Shown here: piece by piece, positions 35,901 through 45,400 of the stretch | Numbering within the stretch: position 1 is the stretch's first letter | How the letters are laid out: every line of letters starts with the position of its first letter | Origin: Adlercreutzia faecimuris | GTDB taxonomy: Bacteria > Actinomycetota > Coriobacteriia > Coriobacteriales > Eggerthellaceae | Length of the DNA: 64,000 nt | Assembly: GCF_022669055.1 (NCBI RefSeq) | Contig: NZ_JAJMLW010000001.1 | Location: 806,001 to 870,000 of the forward strand | Direction: 5' to 3' | The notes under the pieces: model-generated | Database searches by the model: none | Seen by the model: the letters and a program-made list of their open reading frames with translations, nothing else | Told to the model about the DNA's origin: nothing | Translations under genes and position numbers: made by a program

Positions 35901-36062
35901 CCCGTGGCCGTGGCCTGGGGCGATGAGCCCACCGAGGAGGCCCTGCGCGCCGTCGCCATGGCCCAGACCGGCGACCGCGCGGCGCCCTTCGCCTTGGCGC
36001 TCGCCGCCGCCCTGAGCGCCGCGCTCGTGATCGTCATGTCCCGCCGCCGCGTGCGGGCGTAG
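32955..36062 (+). CDS. Secreted surface protein with transglutaminase-like domain and QTGD sorting tail
   Basis: A 1035-residue protein. Residues 1-28 are a Sec signal peptide (LLCATLLITSLVPTAALAAP). An Ala/Ser/Pro-rich stalk runs to about residue 125. A transglutaminase-like core follows with a visible triad: Cys385 (GPVCEGYA), His422 (AGHMWNY) and Asp437 (GIDVTWND). Residues about 520-860 hold three or more MBG/YDG-like beta repeats (LTKVYDGAAVD). The end is MAQTGD, a hydrophobic helix and SRRRVRA, a sortase-type anchor. It probably sits in the cell wall as a cross-linking or peptidase-like surface protein. Confidence 0.8.
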   Translation: MELLRRRALRLLCATLLITSLVPTAALAAPGGGDAAVPAEASAAASDRVAASASDVASGASDPAASEAGPAPAAPAGDLAAAPAVSALSVSSAASADPAAPDASAASDPVAGAGASSPSIPRRLVSSVTADVRTSARPLLFSLAQDGTVALRPGAHERWIDRIDIPAWARDFYDVLAEATDDDGVDDFLIEDRYFDAAALPELGTTPSPAGSAEGRAVLRAAILEGTGLLPEEEKGAAAQEAYRYLLAVMAAFDRDHGEVFWLSSPVSMGAFTAGDQGDLEIVLFLTGEGEGRARHAAYDDERVIRAAIAQRDADVQAILGELRASGAAAEDAEAVRFLNRWLVEHNQYNTASATSPDGLEDDYPDAWECVSALGGRLGAQGPVCEGYARALKVLCDGLGIPCVLVDGQALANAASDLRAGHMWNYVQVDGAWYGIDVTWNDPSNDANPNPPYDPRYSEAYFLVGAETPDWQNEPFLTTHPVENRVFTPGTSFVNGPELAAEAYAPKAAPVVGVPTGLAATYGDELGSVALPEPAAGETPGAWSWAVADQPVGNVGARTFRAVFTPEDRTAFAAAAFDVTVAVAPRVVTPTVELAAPVFTWAGHPVTPAVTVRDGDAVIPASEYSVAYRDNDALGTATVVVTDAPGGNYDLGEARATFELVERPTPKLAAADLTKVYDGAAVDPQALLADVTATVEGHEVTGAWSLGAVPEMRAAGAYEVEVRFEPDDAEACLPAVTTAHVTIERRPATLGVELPTNRLTADDAVPAPTLRVDGLVEGELIAPTVAPAFRGLPARGEVGDHVVEWVNADDVLAAARALPAAANYELSLAGERSWALAVADVTLAPVADPGLRVELRAGLDVAPEGLAATPFQTPEAVGAELLRVAREALPTVADGQIAVWDVALFTTADGGRTWAPADEASFPAEGLEVLLPVPEGADVDAHWFAAAHMFTAAMAGFQPGDVEPCEAAASAEGVRVTVHGLSPVAVAWGDEPTEEALRAVAMAQTGDRAAPFALALAAALSAALVIVMSRRRVRA

Positions 36063-36161
36063 GGGCGCACCAGAACGCTCCGTCTCCCACGTAACGGCCA
36101 TCCTCTAGGGCGGCGTCTCCTGCTTGGCCGGCGGGCGCAAATCCCCGCCCTTTTCTGGCGA

Positions 36162-36300
36162 GCAAACGCGGTTTTGCGCACTTCGCTTCCAGGCCAATCA
36201 GGGGAGTTTGGCATTTTCCCAGGTAAGCGCTATGCGCCTAGCGGCGATGCGGCGCGTTGCATGCGACGAAGGCGGGAGAAATGAGCAAAACCGCGTTTGC
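36162..36300. repeat. Long inverted-repeat element related to family B (copy 3)
   Basis: GCAAACGCGGTTTTGC (36162-36177) and GCAAAACCGCGTTTGC (36285-36300) are perfect inverted copies with a 107-base interior. Each arm is also nearly self-complementary. A reverse-strand ACCTGGG core (36218-36224) lies 40 bases from the left arm. It sits after the surface protein gene. Confidence 0.7.
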
Positions 36301-36331
36301 CAGCCGTAAGGGAGTCTCATCCCTCCCGTGG

Positions 36332-36361
36332 AGCGGCCGTCCTTCGGGGCGGTCGCTTTCT
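36332..36361 (+). terminator. Intrinsic terminator with TTCG loop
   Basis: AGCGGCCGTCC (36332-36342) and GGGCGGTCGCT (36347-36357) pair with two G-U wobbles around a TTCG tetraloop, followed by TTTCT. It separates the surface protein gene and repeat element from the kdp promoter region. Confidence 0.7.
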
Positions 36362-36445
36362 GCTTGGTCGATGGCGGCGTGCGGAGTTTGGGACGATTTT
36401 TGGCGGGAAAGGCCCCTTTGGCGGCGCCCGCCCGCCTTTATGCGG

Positions 36446-36473
36446 CCTTAACGCCTGCGCGCCAACCTTAACG
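36446..36473 (+). promoter_or_regulatory. Direct repeat, candidate KdpE binding sites
   Basis: CCTTAACG occurs at 36446-36453 and again at 36466-36473, 20 bases apart (about two helical turns), some 95 bases before kdpF. KdpE binds upstream of kdpF in other bacteria, so these repeats are the best candidates. TATGCT at 36495-36500 could be the -10 box. Confidence 0.4.
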
Positions 36474-36567
36474 GCGTGTTTAGGCGCGGCTGCCTATGCT
36501 TCCTCTCATCAGGCGCGATGGTGCTTCGCGCGGCGGCCCTGCGGGGCCCGGTTGAAGGGAGGCGGCG

Positions 36568-36657
36568 ATGGGCGTGGTGACCGTGGCGGTGGGGCTGTTG
36601 AGCCTGGCCGCGATGGGGTACCTGGCGGCGCTGCTGCTGGGCGGTGACGGGCGATGA
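36568..36657 (+). CDS. kdpF: KdpF, small subunit of the K+-transporting ATPase
   Basis: A 29-residue single-helix membrane peptide (VTVAVGLLSLAAMGYLAALL is the hydrophobic core) ending in GDGR. It is preceded by AAGGGAGGCG and its stop codon overlaps the kdpA start (ATGATG). Size, hydrophobicity and position identify it as KdpF, which stabilises the KdpFABC complex. Confidence 0.85.
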   Translation: MGVVTVAVGLLSLAAMGYLAALLLGGDGR

Positions 36658-38729
36658 TGGCGCTGACGGCGGCCGGCGCGGCGCTTGGGAGCTCGATGGC
36701 GGCCGTCGCCGCCGGCGCGGGCTCGGTGGCGAGCTGCGCTCTGGGCGCGGGGCCGGCGGCTGCGGCGGGTGCTGCGAGCGCCGGCAGTGTGGGGTTGGCC
36801 GTGTCCGGCGTCGCCGTGAATGCGGGCCTGGGCGCGGCGGCCGGTGCCGCGGGCACGGCTGGCGCCGGCCTGGCCGCATCCGGTGCCGCGGGCACGGCGT
36901 CGAGCGCGCTGGCCGCCACCGGCGCGGGCGTCGGCGCGGGCGCGTGGGGCGCCGACGCGGGGCTCGCGCTGGTCGAGGCCGCGGCGGGGGTGGCCCTGCT
37001 GGTGGCGCTGGCCGTGCCGCTGTCGGCCTACCTGGTCAACGTGATGGAGGGTCGCCGCACGGCGGCCGCGCGGGTGCTCGGCCCCGTCGAGCGCGCGGCC
37101 TTCCGCCTCGTGCGCGTGAGCCCGGACGACGCCATGGACTGGCGCCGGTTCCTCGTGGCGGCGCTCGCGCTCACCCTCATCGGCGCGGCGGCGCTCATGG
37201 CCCTGCTCATGGGGCAGGGCGCCCTGCCGCTCAACCCCGAGGGCGTGGCCGGCCTGCCGCTGGCGACCGCCTTCAACGTGGCCGTCAGCTTCGCCACCAA
37301 CACCGACTGGCAGGCGGTGGCCGGCGAGTCGTCGCTCAGCTACCTGTCGCAGATGGCGGGGCTCGCGGTGCAGAACTTCGTGTCGCCGGCCATCGGCATC
37401 GCCGTGGCCTTCGCGCTCATGCGCGGGCTCACCGGCGCCGGCGGCAGCGCGGTGGGGAACCTCTTCGCCGACGTCATCCGCGCGATCCTCTATCTGCTGC
37501 TGCCGCTCGCCCTTATCGGGGCGCTCGTCGGCGTGGCCGAGGGCACGCCCCAGACGCTTGAGGGCTACCAGACGGTGCAGCTGGTGGAGCCGGTCGCCGT
37601 CGACGCCGACGGCAACGTGGTGGACGCCGACGACCCGGCGGCCGTCGAGGAGGTCACGAGCGCCGTGGTGCCGCTCGGGCCCCAGGCGTCGCAGGTGTCG
37701 ATCAAGCAGCTCGGCACCAACGGCGGCGGATTCAACGGCGCCAACTCCGCGTCGGCGCTGGAGAACCCGACGCCGCTCACCAACGCGCTGCAGTGCCTGG
37801 CCATCCTGCTCATCCCGCTCACGCTGGTGCTGTGCCTCGGGCGGATGGCGAACGACCGGCGCCAGGGGCGCGCCCTCATGGCGGCGGTGCTGGTGCTTCT
37901 GGCCGTGGCCGTGGCGGCCATCGTGCTCGCCGAGGCCCAGGCCACGCCGCAGCTGGCCCAGGGCGGCGCCGTCTACCTGGGCGGCGAGGGCCAGTCGGCC
38001 GGCAACATGGAGGGCAAGGAGACGCGCATCGGCGTGGGCGCGTCGGCCGTGTGGGCCGCCTTCACCACCGCCGCGTCCAACGGTTCGGTCAACGCCACCA
38101 TGGAGGGCCTGACCCCGGGCGGCGCGCTCGTGCCGCTCACGCTGATGGGCCTGGGCGAGGTGGTCGGCGGCGGCGCGGGCACCGGGCTCGTCGGGCTGCT
38201 CGGCTTCGCCGTGCTGACCGTGTTCATCGCGAGCCTCATGGTGGGGCGCACGCCGGAGTACCTGGGCAAGAAGATCGGCCCGGTCGAGATGCGCATGGCC
38301 GTGCTGACGGTGGTGTCGCCGGCGCTCGTCATCCTGGCCGGGGCGGCGGCGCTGTGCTTGCTGCCCGGCGGCGCGGCGGCTGTCGGCGAGCGCGGGGCGG
38401 CCGGCTTCAGCGAGCTGCTGTACGGGGCGGTCTCGGCCGGCGCCAACAACGGCTCGGCCATGGGCGGGCTCGACGCGAACGCGACCGTCGTGAACGTGGT
38501 GCTGGGGCTGGAGATGCTGGCCGGGCGCCTGCTGCCGATGGCGGCCGCGCTCGCCCTGGCCGGCAGCCTGGCGGCGCGCGAGTCGGTGAGCGCGGGAGCG
38601 GGGACGCTCTCGACGGCGAGCCCGCTGTTCGTGTTCCTGCTGCTGGTGATCATCGTGCTGGTGGGGGCGCTCACCCTGCTGCCGGCCCTGGCCCTGGGCC
38701 CGGCGGCCGAGCTTCTGGCGGCGTACTAG
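36654..38729 (+). CDS. kdpA: K+-transporting ATPase subunit KdpA with extended N-terminus
   Basis: A 691-residue potassium channel-like subunit. Residues from about 110 match KdpA: PLSAYLVNVMEGRRT, then selectivity-filter segments such as FNVAVSFATNTDWQ, LGTNGGGFNGANS, FTTAASNGSVN and GANNGSAMGGL. Usual KdpA proteins are about 560 residues and begin near the ALAVPLSAYL helix, so about 110 residues of Ala/Gly-rich sequence are extra. The start is supported by overlap with kdpF; no better internal start with a binding site was found. Confidence 0.93.
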   Translation: MMALTAAGAALGSSMAAVAAGAGSVASCALGAGPAAAAGAASAGSVGLAVSGVAVNAGLGAAAGAAGTAGAGLAASGAAGTASSALAATGAGVGAGAWGADAGLALVEAAAGVALLVALAVPLSAYLVNVMEGRRTAAARVLGPVERAAFRLVRVSPDDAMDWRRFLVAALALTLIGAAALMALLMGQGALPLNPEGVAGLPLATAFNVAVSFATNTDWQAVAGESSLSYLSQMAGLAVQNFVSPAIGIAVAFALMRGLTGAGGSAVGNLFADVIRAILYLLLPLALIGALVGVAEGTPQTLEGYQTVQLVEPVAVDADGNVVDADDPAAVEEVTSAVVPLGPQASQVSIKQLGTNGGGFNGANSASALENPTPLTNALQCLAILLIPLTLVLCLGRMANDRRQGRALMAAVLVLLAVAVAAIVLAEAQATPQLAQGGAVYLGGEGQSAGNMEGKETRIGVGASAVWAAFTTAASNGSVNATMEGLTPGGALVPLTLMGLGEVVGGGAGTGLVGLLGFAVLTVFIASLMVGRTPEYLGKKIGPVEMRMAVLTVVSPALVILAGAAALCLLPGGAAAVGERGAAGFSELLYGAVSAGANNGSAMGGLDANATVVNVVLGLEMLAGRLLPMAAALALAGSLAARESVSAGAGTLSTASPLFVFLLLVIIVLVGALTLLPALALGPAAELLAAY

Positions 38730-38744
38730 GAAAGGCGGCGTGTG

Positions 38745-40943
38745 ATGGCTGTTGAGGTTCGGAAGACGGGGATGGCGGGCGCGGACGCGCCTGCGGTCGG
38801 CGCGGACGGTGCGGGCGGCATGGGCGCGGGCGCGACGCCGTCGGCGGGCGGCACGCGGGCGGCGGGCGGCCCGGCCGTCGGGCGCGCGGTGCGCGACGCC
38901 TTCGCCAAGCTGGCCCCGCGCGAGCAGGCGCGCAACCCGGTGATGCTCATGGTGTACCTGTCGGCGATCCTGACCACGGCGCTCTTCGCCCTGGCGCTGG
39001 CCGGCGTGGCCGATGCGGCGCCCGGGTTCATCCTGGCGGTGTGCGTCATCCTGTGGCTGACGGTGCTGTTCGGCAACTTCGCCGAGGCCCTGGCCGAGGG
39101 CCGGGGCAGGGCCCAGGCCGATGCCCTGCGCTCGGCCAAGCGCGACGTGGAGGCCTGCCGGGTCGACGGCGTGCTCATCGCCGAGGCCGCCGCGGCGGAC
39201 GACCCGGCCGCCTTCCTGGCGGCGCGCGGGCGCGCGGTGAGCTCGGCCGAGCTCCGGCGCGGGGACGTGTACCTCGTGCGCGCCGGCGAGCAGGTGCCCG
39301 CCGACGGCGAGGTGCTCCTGGGCGCCGCGAGCGTGGACGAGAGCGCCATCACGGGCGAGTCGGCCCCGGTGGTGCGCGAGTCCGGCGGCGACCGCTCGGC
39401 GCTCACCGGCGGCACGACGGTGCTGTCCGACTGGCTGGTGGTGCGCGTGAGCGCCGAGGCCGGCCACAGCTTCCTCGACCAGATGATCGCCATGGTCGAG
39501 TCGGCCGCTCGCAAGAAGACCCCCAACGAGCGGGCGCTCGAGCTGCTGCTCATCGCGCTCACGCTGGTGTTCCTGGCCGTGTCCACGGCGCTCTACGCCT
39601 TCGGCGCGTTCTCCGCGGCGCAGGAGGGGCGCGTCAACCCGCTCGGCATCGCCTCGCTCGTGGCCCTGTTCGTGTGCCTGGCGCCCACCACCATCGGCGC
39701 GCTGCTCTCCGCCATCGGCATCGCCGGCATGAGCCGCCTCAACCAGGCGAACGTGCTGGCCACGAGCGGGCGCGCGGTGGAGGCGGCGGGCGATGTGGAC
39801 GTGCTCTTGCTCGACAAGACGGGCACCATCACGCTCGGCAACCGCCAGGCGGCCGCCTTCCTGCCGCTCGACGGCGTGGCGGAGCGCGACCTGGCCGACG
39901 CGGCCCAGCTGGCGAGCCTGGCCGACGAGACGCCCGAGGGGCGCAGCGTGGTGGTGCTCGCGAAGGAGCGCTTCGGCATCCGCGGGCGCACCCTCGACGG
40001 CGCTGGCTTCACGGTGGTGCCCTTCACGGCGCAGACGCGCATGAGCGGCGTCGACTTCGGCGGCCACGAGATCCGCAAGGGCGCGGCCGACGCGGTGCGC
40101 GCCTACGTCGAGGCCCGCGGCGGCACGTGGAGCCCCCAGTGCTCGCGCATCGCCGATGAGGTGGCGCGTGAGGGCGGCACCCCGCTCGTGGTCGTGCGCG
40201 ACGGGCGCGTGCTGGGCGTCATCCACCTGAAGGACATCATCAAGTCGGGCATCCGCGAGAACTTCGCCGACCTGCACGCCATGGGCATCCGCACGGTCAT
40301 GGTGACCGGCGACAACCCGCTGACGGCCGCGGCCATCGCCGCCGAGGCCGGCCTGGACGACTTCATCGCCGAGGCCACCCCCGAGGCCAAGCTCGAGGCC
40401 ATCCGCCGCTACCAGGCCGAGGGTCACCTGGTGGCCATGACCGGCGACGGCACCAACGACGCGCCGGCGCTGGCCCAGGCCGACGTGGCCGTGGCCATGA
40501 ACTCCGGCACCCAGGCGGCCAAGGAGGCCGGCAACATGGTGGACCTGGACTCGTCGCCGACCAAGCTCATCGAGATCGTGCGCATCGGCAAGCAGATGCT
40601 CATGACCCGCGGCAGCCTGACCACCTTCTCCATCACCAACGACCTGGCCAAGTACTTCGCCGTCATCCCGGCGCTTCTGGTGCCGCTCTACCCGGGGCTC
40701 GAGGCGCTCAACGTGATGCACCTGACCAGCCCCACCTCGGCGATGCTGGCGGCGGTGACGTACAACGCGCTCATCATCGTGGCGCTCATCCCGCTGGCGC
40801 TGCGCGGCGTCAAGTACCGCGAGGGTACGCCGTCGAGCCTGCTCGCGCGCAACCTGGCGGTCTACGGGCTGGGCGGCGTGGCGGTGCCGTTCGTCGCCAT
40901 CAAGGCGCTCGACGTGCTGATGACGGCGCTCGGCGCGGCGTAG
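38745..40943 (+). CDS. kdpB: K+-transporting P-type ATPase catalytic subunit KdpB
   Basis: A 732-residue P-type ATPase that hydrolyses ATP to power potassium uptake. It shows the phosphorylated Asp357 in [13 protein letters not shown], the TGES dephosphorylation loop (AITGESAPV), [10 protein letters not shown] for nucleotide binding, and [17 protein letters not shown] in the hinge. The N-terminal 40 residues are an extra Gly/Ala-rich tail. GTG at 38742 and ATG at 38745 are adjacent; the ATG is preferred, with GAAAGGCGG upstream. Confidence 0.96.
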   Translation: MAVEVRKTGMAGADAPAVGADGAGGMGAGATPSAGGTRAAGGPAVGRAVRDAFAKLAPREQARNPVMLMVYLSAILTTALFALALAGVADAAPGFILAVCVILWLTVLFGNFAEALAEGRGRAQADALRSAKRDVEACRVDGVLIAEAAAADDPAAFLAARGRAVSSAELRRGDVYLVRAGEQVPADGEVLLGAASVDESAITGESAPVVRESGGDRSALTGGTTVLSDWLVVRVSAEAGHSFLDQMIAMVESAARKKTPNERALELLLIALTLVFLAVSTALYAFGAFSAAQEGRVNPLGIASLVALFVCLAPTTIGALLSAIGIAGMSRLNQANVLATSGRAVEAAGDVDVLLLDKTGTITLGNRQAAAFLPLDGVAERDLADAAQLASLADETPEGRSVVVLAKERFGIRGRTLDGAGFTVVPFTAQTRMSGVDFGGHEIRKGAADAVRAYVEARGGTWSPQCSRIADEVAREGGTPLVVVRDGRVLGVIHLKDIIKSGIRENFADLHAMGIRTVMVTGDNPLTAAAIAAEAGLDDFIAEATPEAKLEAIRRYQAEGHLVAMTGDGTNDAPALAQADVAVAMNSGTQAAKEAGNMVDLDSSPTKLIEIVRIGKQMLMTRGSLTTFSITNDLAKYFAVIPALLVPLYPGLEALNVMHLTSPTSAMLAAVTYNALIIVALIPLALRGVKYREGTPSSLLARNLAVYGLGGVAVPFVAIKALDVLMTALGAA

Positions 40944-41126
40944 GGCGCGCGACGCGAGGGCGCGGGCGTGCGGGGCGCGGGCGCGTGCGGCGCGTGGCGC
41001 GGGCGTGCAAGGCGCAAGTGCGTGCGAGGCGCAGCGCGGGTGTGCGGCGGGAGCGCGTGTGCGGCCGGCGCCTCCCGCGTGCCCCGGCACCCGCGGCAAG
41101 GACGGATCGACGTGAAAGGAACGACC

Positions 41127-41735
41127 ATGAAGGCTCGGAGCATCTTGAGGACGGCGGGCAGCGCGGCGCTGCTGCTGGCAGCGGCCACCGCCCTGTGCGG
41201 CGTGCTGTACCCGCTGGCGGTGACCGGCGTGGCCCAGGCCGCCTTCCCGCGGCAGGCCGGCGGGTCGATCATCGAGGTCGACGGCGTGGCCTGGGGCAGC
41301 GACCTGGTGGGGCAGCCCTTCGCTGACGACGACCACCTGTGGGGGCGCGTGAGCGGCGCCGAGGCGCGCACCTTCCGCGCCGACGACGGCACGCCGCTTC
41401 TGTGGTACGCGCCGGCCAACGAGAGCCCGGCGACCGATGGGTTCGCCGCCCGCGTGGCCGAGCGCGTCGCGGCGGTGCGCGCCGCCCATCCCGACCAGGG
41501 CGACGCCCCCGTGCCGAGCGACCTGGTGACCACGTCCGGGTCGGGCTTCGACCCGCACATCTCGCCGGCGGCCGCCGAGTACCAGGTGGGGCGCCTGTCC
41601 GCCGCCACCGGGCGCTCGCCCGAGGAGGTGCGCGCCATCATCGCCGCCTGCACCGAGCAGCCGCTGCTCGGCGTGGTGGGGGAGCCCCGCGTGAACGTCC
41701 TGCGCGTCAACCTCATGCTCGACGGCGTGCTGTAG
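41127..41735 (+). CDS. kdpC: K+-transporting ATPase subunit KdpC
   Basis: A 202-residue membrane-anchored subunit with one N-terminal helix (LLLAAATALCGVLYPLAVTG). The family marks are PRQAGGSII, GSDLVGQPF, SGSGFDPHISPAAAEYQV and NVLRVNLMLDGVL. Usual length. GAAAGGAACG precedes the start. The 180-base gap after kdpB is a GC-rich low-complexity spacer without coding support. Confidence 0.95.
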   Translation: MKARSILRTAGSAALLLAAATALCGVLYPLAVTGVAQAAFPRQAGGSIIEVDGVAWGSDLVGQPFADDDHLWGRVSGAEARTFRADDGTPLLWYAPANESPATDGFAARVAERVAAVRAAHPDQGDAPVPSDLVTTSGSGFDPHISPAAAEYQVGRLSAATGRSPEEVRAIIAACTEQPLLGVVGEPRVNVLRVNLMLDGVL

Positions 41736-41876
41736 GCGGCTCGGCGTGCCCCGAGGCATCCGGCGCGGCACGCGCGGGCCCCGCCCCGGGGCGCGCCGCC
41801 GCGTGGCCGAGGGCGCGGCGCGCCTGCCGGGCGGCCCGACGCGCTTCGCCGCGTCGTCGTGCAGCGAATTCGGCCG

Positions 41877-42036
41877 TTCATATCCATTTCGTCGAGTTTT
41901 CCGAGCCTCCGGAGGCCGAAAACGGGCATTTCGCGGCCATTCCGTTGCCGGCGGAATCGGCGACCTGGGCAAACGTCGGCCGCGGCGGCCCCTAGCCCGT
42001 GGCGAGCCTCGGGAAACTCGACGAAATGGATATGAA
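41877..42036. repeat. Long inverted-repeat element, family C
   Basis: Arms at 41877-41905 and 42008-42036 match inverted in 28 of 29 positions around a 102-base interior. The arm contains TCATATCCATTTCGTCGAG, unlike families A and B. The core ACCTGGG (41963-41969) ends 38 bases before the right arm, the same distance as in family A copies 2 and 3. It lies in the 707-base gap between kdpC and kdpD. Confidence 0.85.
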
Positions 42037-42298
42037 ACGCCCAAAAGCGTGCAAGATGGCCCGCGGGCGCGGCTGCGCGGCGCGTCGCGGCGCATGAGGT
42101 CGTGCCGCCGGGCCTCGGCAGACCCGCTTCCCAATCGTTTCCCCCGCGTCACCGGGCCTGCGGGGGCCGGTGATAGCATGACGGGGATGGTAAGCGAATG
42201 TCGCCCCGACACGGCACGCAGCGCCACCGGCGTCCATGGCGGGGCGCGCGGCATGCCGGCACGCCGTGCGCAGCGCGCGGGCGCGAGCCGGCGCCGCG

Positions 42299-42397
42299 CA
42301 CGCGGACGCGGCCCGCCCCGGCGCGGAGCTGGGGGCGCGGCCCGTCCCGACGCGGCACGCGGACGCGGCCCGCCCCGGCGCGGAGCCGGGGGCGCGG
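42299..42397. repeat. 57-bp tandem duplication upstream of kdpD
   Basis: Bases 42299-42340 recur at 42356-42397 with one change, a period of 57 bases. The repeat is GC-rich and ends 46 bases before the kdpD start. The frame is open through it, but no KdpD similarity is visible, so it is treated as leader DNA. Confidence 0.7.
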
Positions 42398-42442
42398 GGC
42401 GGGGAGCACGGGAATGGCACGGCACGGAAGGAAGGACGCGGA

Positions 42443-45400
42443 ATGGCGGCACGGCGGGCAGGCGGGAAGGCGGGTGGGCGGCCGCGGGCGGCCAGCGCCC
42501 TGGGCGCCGCCCTGCGCGGGGGCCTCGCCCGCCCCGGCACGGCCCCGGCGCCCGCCGCGCCCGACCCCGACGCCCGGCGCGACCCCGACGCCATCCTCCG
42601 CCGCATCCAAGAGGAGGGCGACGGCGAGCCGCGCGAGCGCGGCCGCCTCAAGGTGTTCTTCGGCTACGCGGCCGGCGTCGGCAAGACCTACGCCATGCTG
42701 GAGGAGGCTCACCGCGCCCAGGCCGAGGGGCTCGACGTCGTGGTCGGCTACGTGGAGCCGCACACGCGCGCGGACACGCTGGCGCTCCTCGCCGGGCTAG
42801 AGGTGCTGCCGCCCCGGCAGGTCGAGCACCGCGGCATCGCCCTGCGCGAGCTCGACCTGGACGGGCTTCTGGCCCGCCGCCCGCAGGTGGCCCTCGTCGA
42901 CGAGCTGGCCCACACCAACGCCCCCGGCTGCCGTCATCGCAAGCGCTACCAGGACGTGGAGGAGCTGCTGCGGGCCGGCATCGACGTGTACACGACGGTG
43001 AACGTCCAGCACCTGGAGGGGCTCAACGACAAGATTGCCGCCGTCACGGCCGTGAGCGTGGCCGAGCGCATTCCCGACCGCGTCTTCGACGGCGCCGAGT
43101 CGGTGGAGCTGGTCGACCTGGAGCCGGCCGATCTCATCGCGCGCCTCGAGGCGGGGAAGGTGTACGCCCCCGAGCGCGCGGGCACGGCGCTCGCCCACTT
43201 CTTCTCGCGCTCCAACCTGGCGGCGCTGCGCGAGATAGCGCTGCGGCGCATGGCCGACCGGCTGACGCGCACCTCCCCGGTGGCGGCGGTTCCGCGCGCC
43301 GAGGCAGGGGAGGACGTGGTGGTGCTCGTCGAAGGCGACGCGGCGGCGCCGCGCGTGGTGAGGACGGCGGCGAACCTGGCCGAGGCGCTGCACGGCTCGC
43401 TCACGGCGCTGGCCGTGGAGCCGGCCGACGGGCGCCGCGACGACGCCGAGGAGGCCGAGGCCCTGGCCCGCGCGCTCGCCCTGGCCGAGGAGCTGGGCGC
43501 GCGCGTCGTGACGCTCAGCGGCGACGACCCGGTGGCGCCGGTGGCCCAGTACGCGGCGTCGTCCGGCATCCGCCAGCTCGTGGTGGCCGGGCCGTCCCCG
43601 CGCCGCGGGCTGCTGGCGCGCCGCGACGTGGCCGCGCGGCTCATGCGCGCGGCGCCGGGGGCCGTGGTGACGGCCGTCCCGGGGGCCGACGCACCCACCT
43701 TGCTCGGCCGCGCGCGTGTGACGGCCGGCCTGGCGCCCACGGGCGCCGACGTGGCGCGCGCCGCCGGGGCGGTGGCCCTGGCCACGGCGCTCGGCACCCT
43801 CGCCTGGGAGCTCAGCCCCGCCACGCCGGTCATCCTCATGGTGTACCTCCTGGTGGCGCTGCTTTTGGCCACGCGCGCCGACGGGTTCCTCTACGCGGTG
43901 CTCACGGCGCTTGGTAGCGTGGTGGCCTACAACTTCTTCTTCACGGTGCCGCGCTTCACCTTTCACGCCTACGGCCTCTCGGCGCCGGTGATCTTCACGT
44001 TTCTGCTGGTGGGGACGCTGGCCGCGTCATCTCTGGCCATCCGCCTCAAGCACCAGGCGGCCCAGGCGGCGCGCCGGTCGTACCGCACCGAGGTGCTGCT
44101 GGAGAGCAGCCGCAAGCTCCAGGCGGCACCGACGCTGGCCCAGTGCCTCGAGACGGCGGCGGCCCAGGTGGTGAAGATCCTCGACCGGCCCGTGGTCATC
44201 TACGAGGCCGACCCCGTGGCGGCGGGCGGGCTGGCGGCGCCGCGGGTCTACGACGTGCCGGGCACCGGCGGCGGGGACGCGGGCGCGGCGGCGCTCACGG
44301 CGCCGGACGAGGCCGCGGTGGCCGCGTGGGTGGCCGCCAACGGCGAGCCGGCGGGCGCCACCACCGACACCCTGCGCGAGGCGCGCTGCCTGTACCTGCC
44401 CATCCGCTCGCGCGAGCGCGTCTTCGGCGTGGCGGGCCTGGTGATGGAGGCCGACGCCGAGGACTTCGGCGCCTTCGAGCGCAACCTGCTGGTGGCGCTG
44501 CTCGACGAGTGCGGCCAGGCGGCCGAGGGGCTGGCGCTGGCCCGCGAGCGACGCGACCTCACGGTCAAGGCCGAGAAGGAGGCGCTGCGGTCGAACCTGC
44601 TGCGCTCGATCTCGCACGACCTGCGCACGCCGCTGACCAGCATATCCGGCGACGCGGCCATCCTGCTGGCCGACGGCGGGGCGCTTTCGGACGCCCAGCG
44701 CGAGCGCCTGTGCGGCGACATCCGCGACGACGCGCGCTGGCTCATCGGGCTGGTGGAGAACCTGCTGTCGGTGACGCGGCTCGACGACGGCACGGTGGCA
44801 GTCGACCTGCAGCCCGAGCTCGTGGCCGACGTGGTGGCCGACGCCCTGCGCCACGCGCGCCGCGACGACGCGCACGCCGTGGAGGCAGACGTGGCCGACG
44901 ACCTGCTGATGGCCTCGATGGACGCGGGGCTCATCGTGCAGGTGATCGTGAACCTGGTGAACAACGCGCTGGCCTACACGCCGGCCGGCTCGACGGTGAC
45001 GGTGTCCGCGCGGCCCGTGCGCGTCGGCGGCGAGGATCGCGTGCGGGTGACGGTGGCCGACGACGGCCCGGGTATCCCCGATGCGGAGAAGGCGCGCGTG
45101 TTCGACCTGTTCTACCACGGGAGCCGCCGCGTGCCGGCGGCCGGAGGCGCCTCCGACGGGCGCGCGGCCGGCGCGGGTGCGGACGGGCCGGGCGGCGCGG
45201 GCGGCCCGGAGGCCCCGGGCGCGCGCGAGGCGGCCCCGGCGGCGATGGCGGCGGGCGAGGGCGGCGACAGCCGGCGCGGCATGGGGCTGGGGCTGGCGCT
45301 GTGCCGGTCGATCCTGCGCGCCCACGGCGGCGACGTGACTCTGGTCGACGCGCGGCCCCACGGCTGCGTGTTCTCGTTCGACCTGCCGGCCGCCGCGCTG

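Noticed and set aside
36480-42452. A 1990-codon open frame on the minus strand opposite kdpA-kdpC
   Set aside because: It is a by-product of third-position GC in the kdp genes on the other strand; the translation is Arg/Ala/His-rich and has no domain. The kdp genes are certain.
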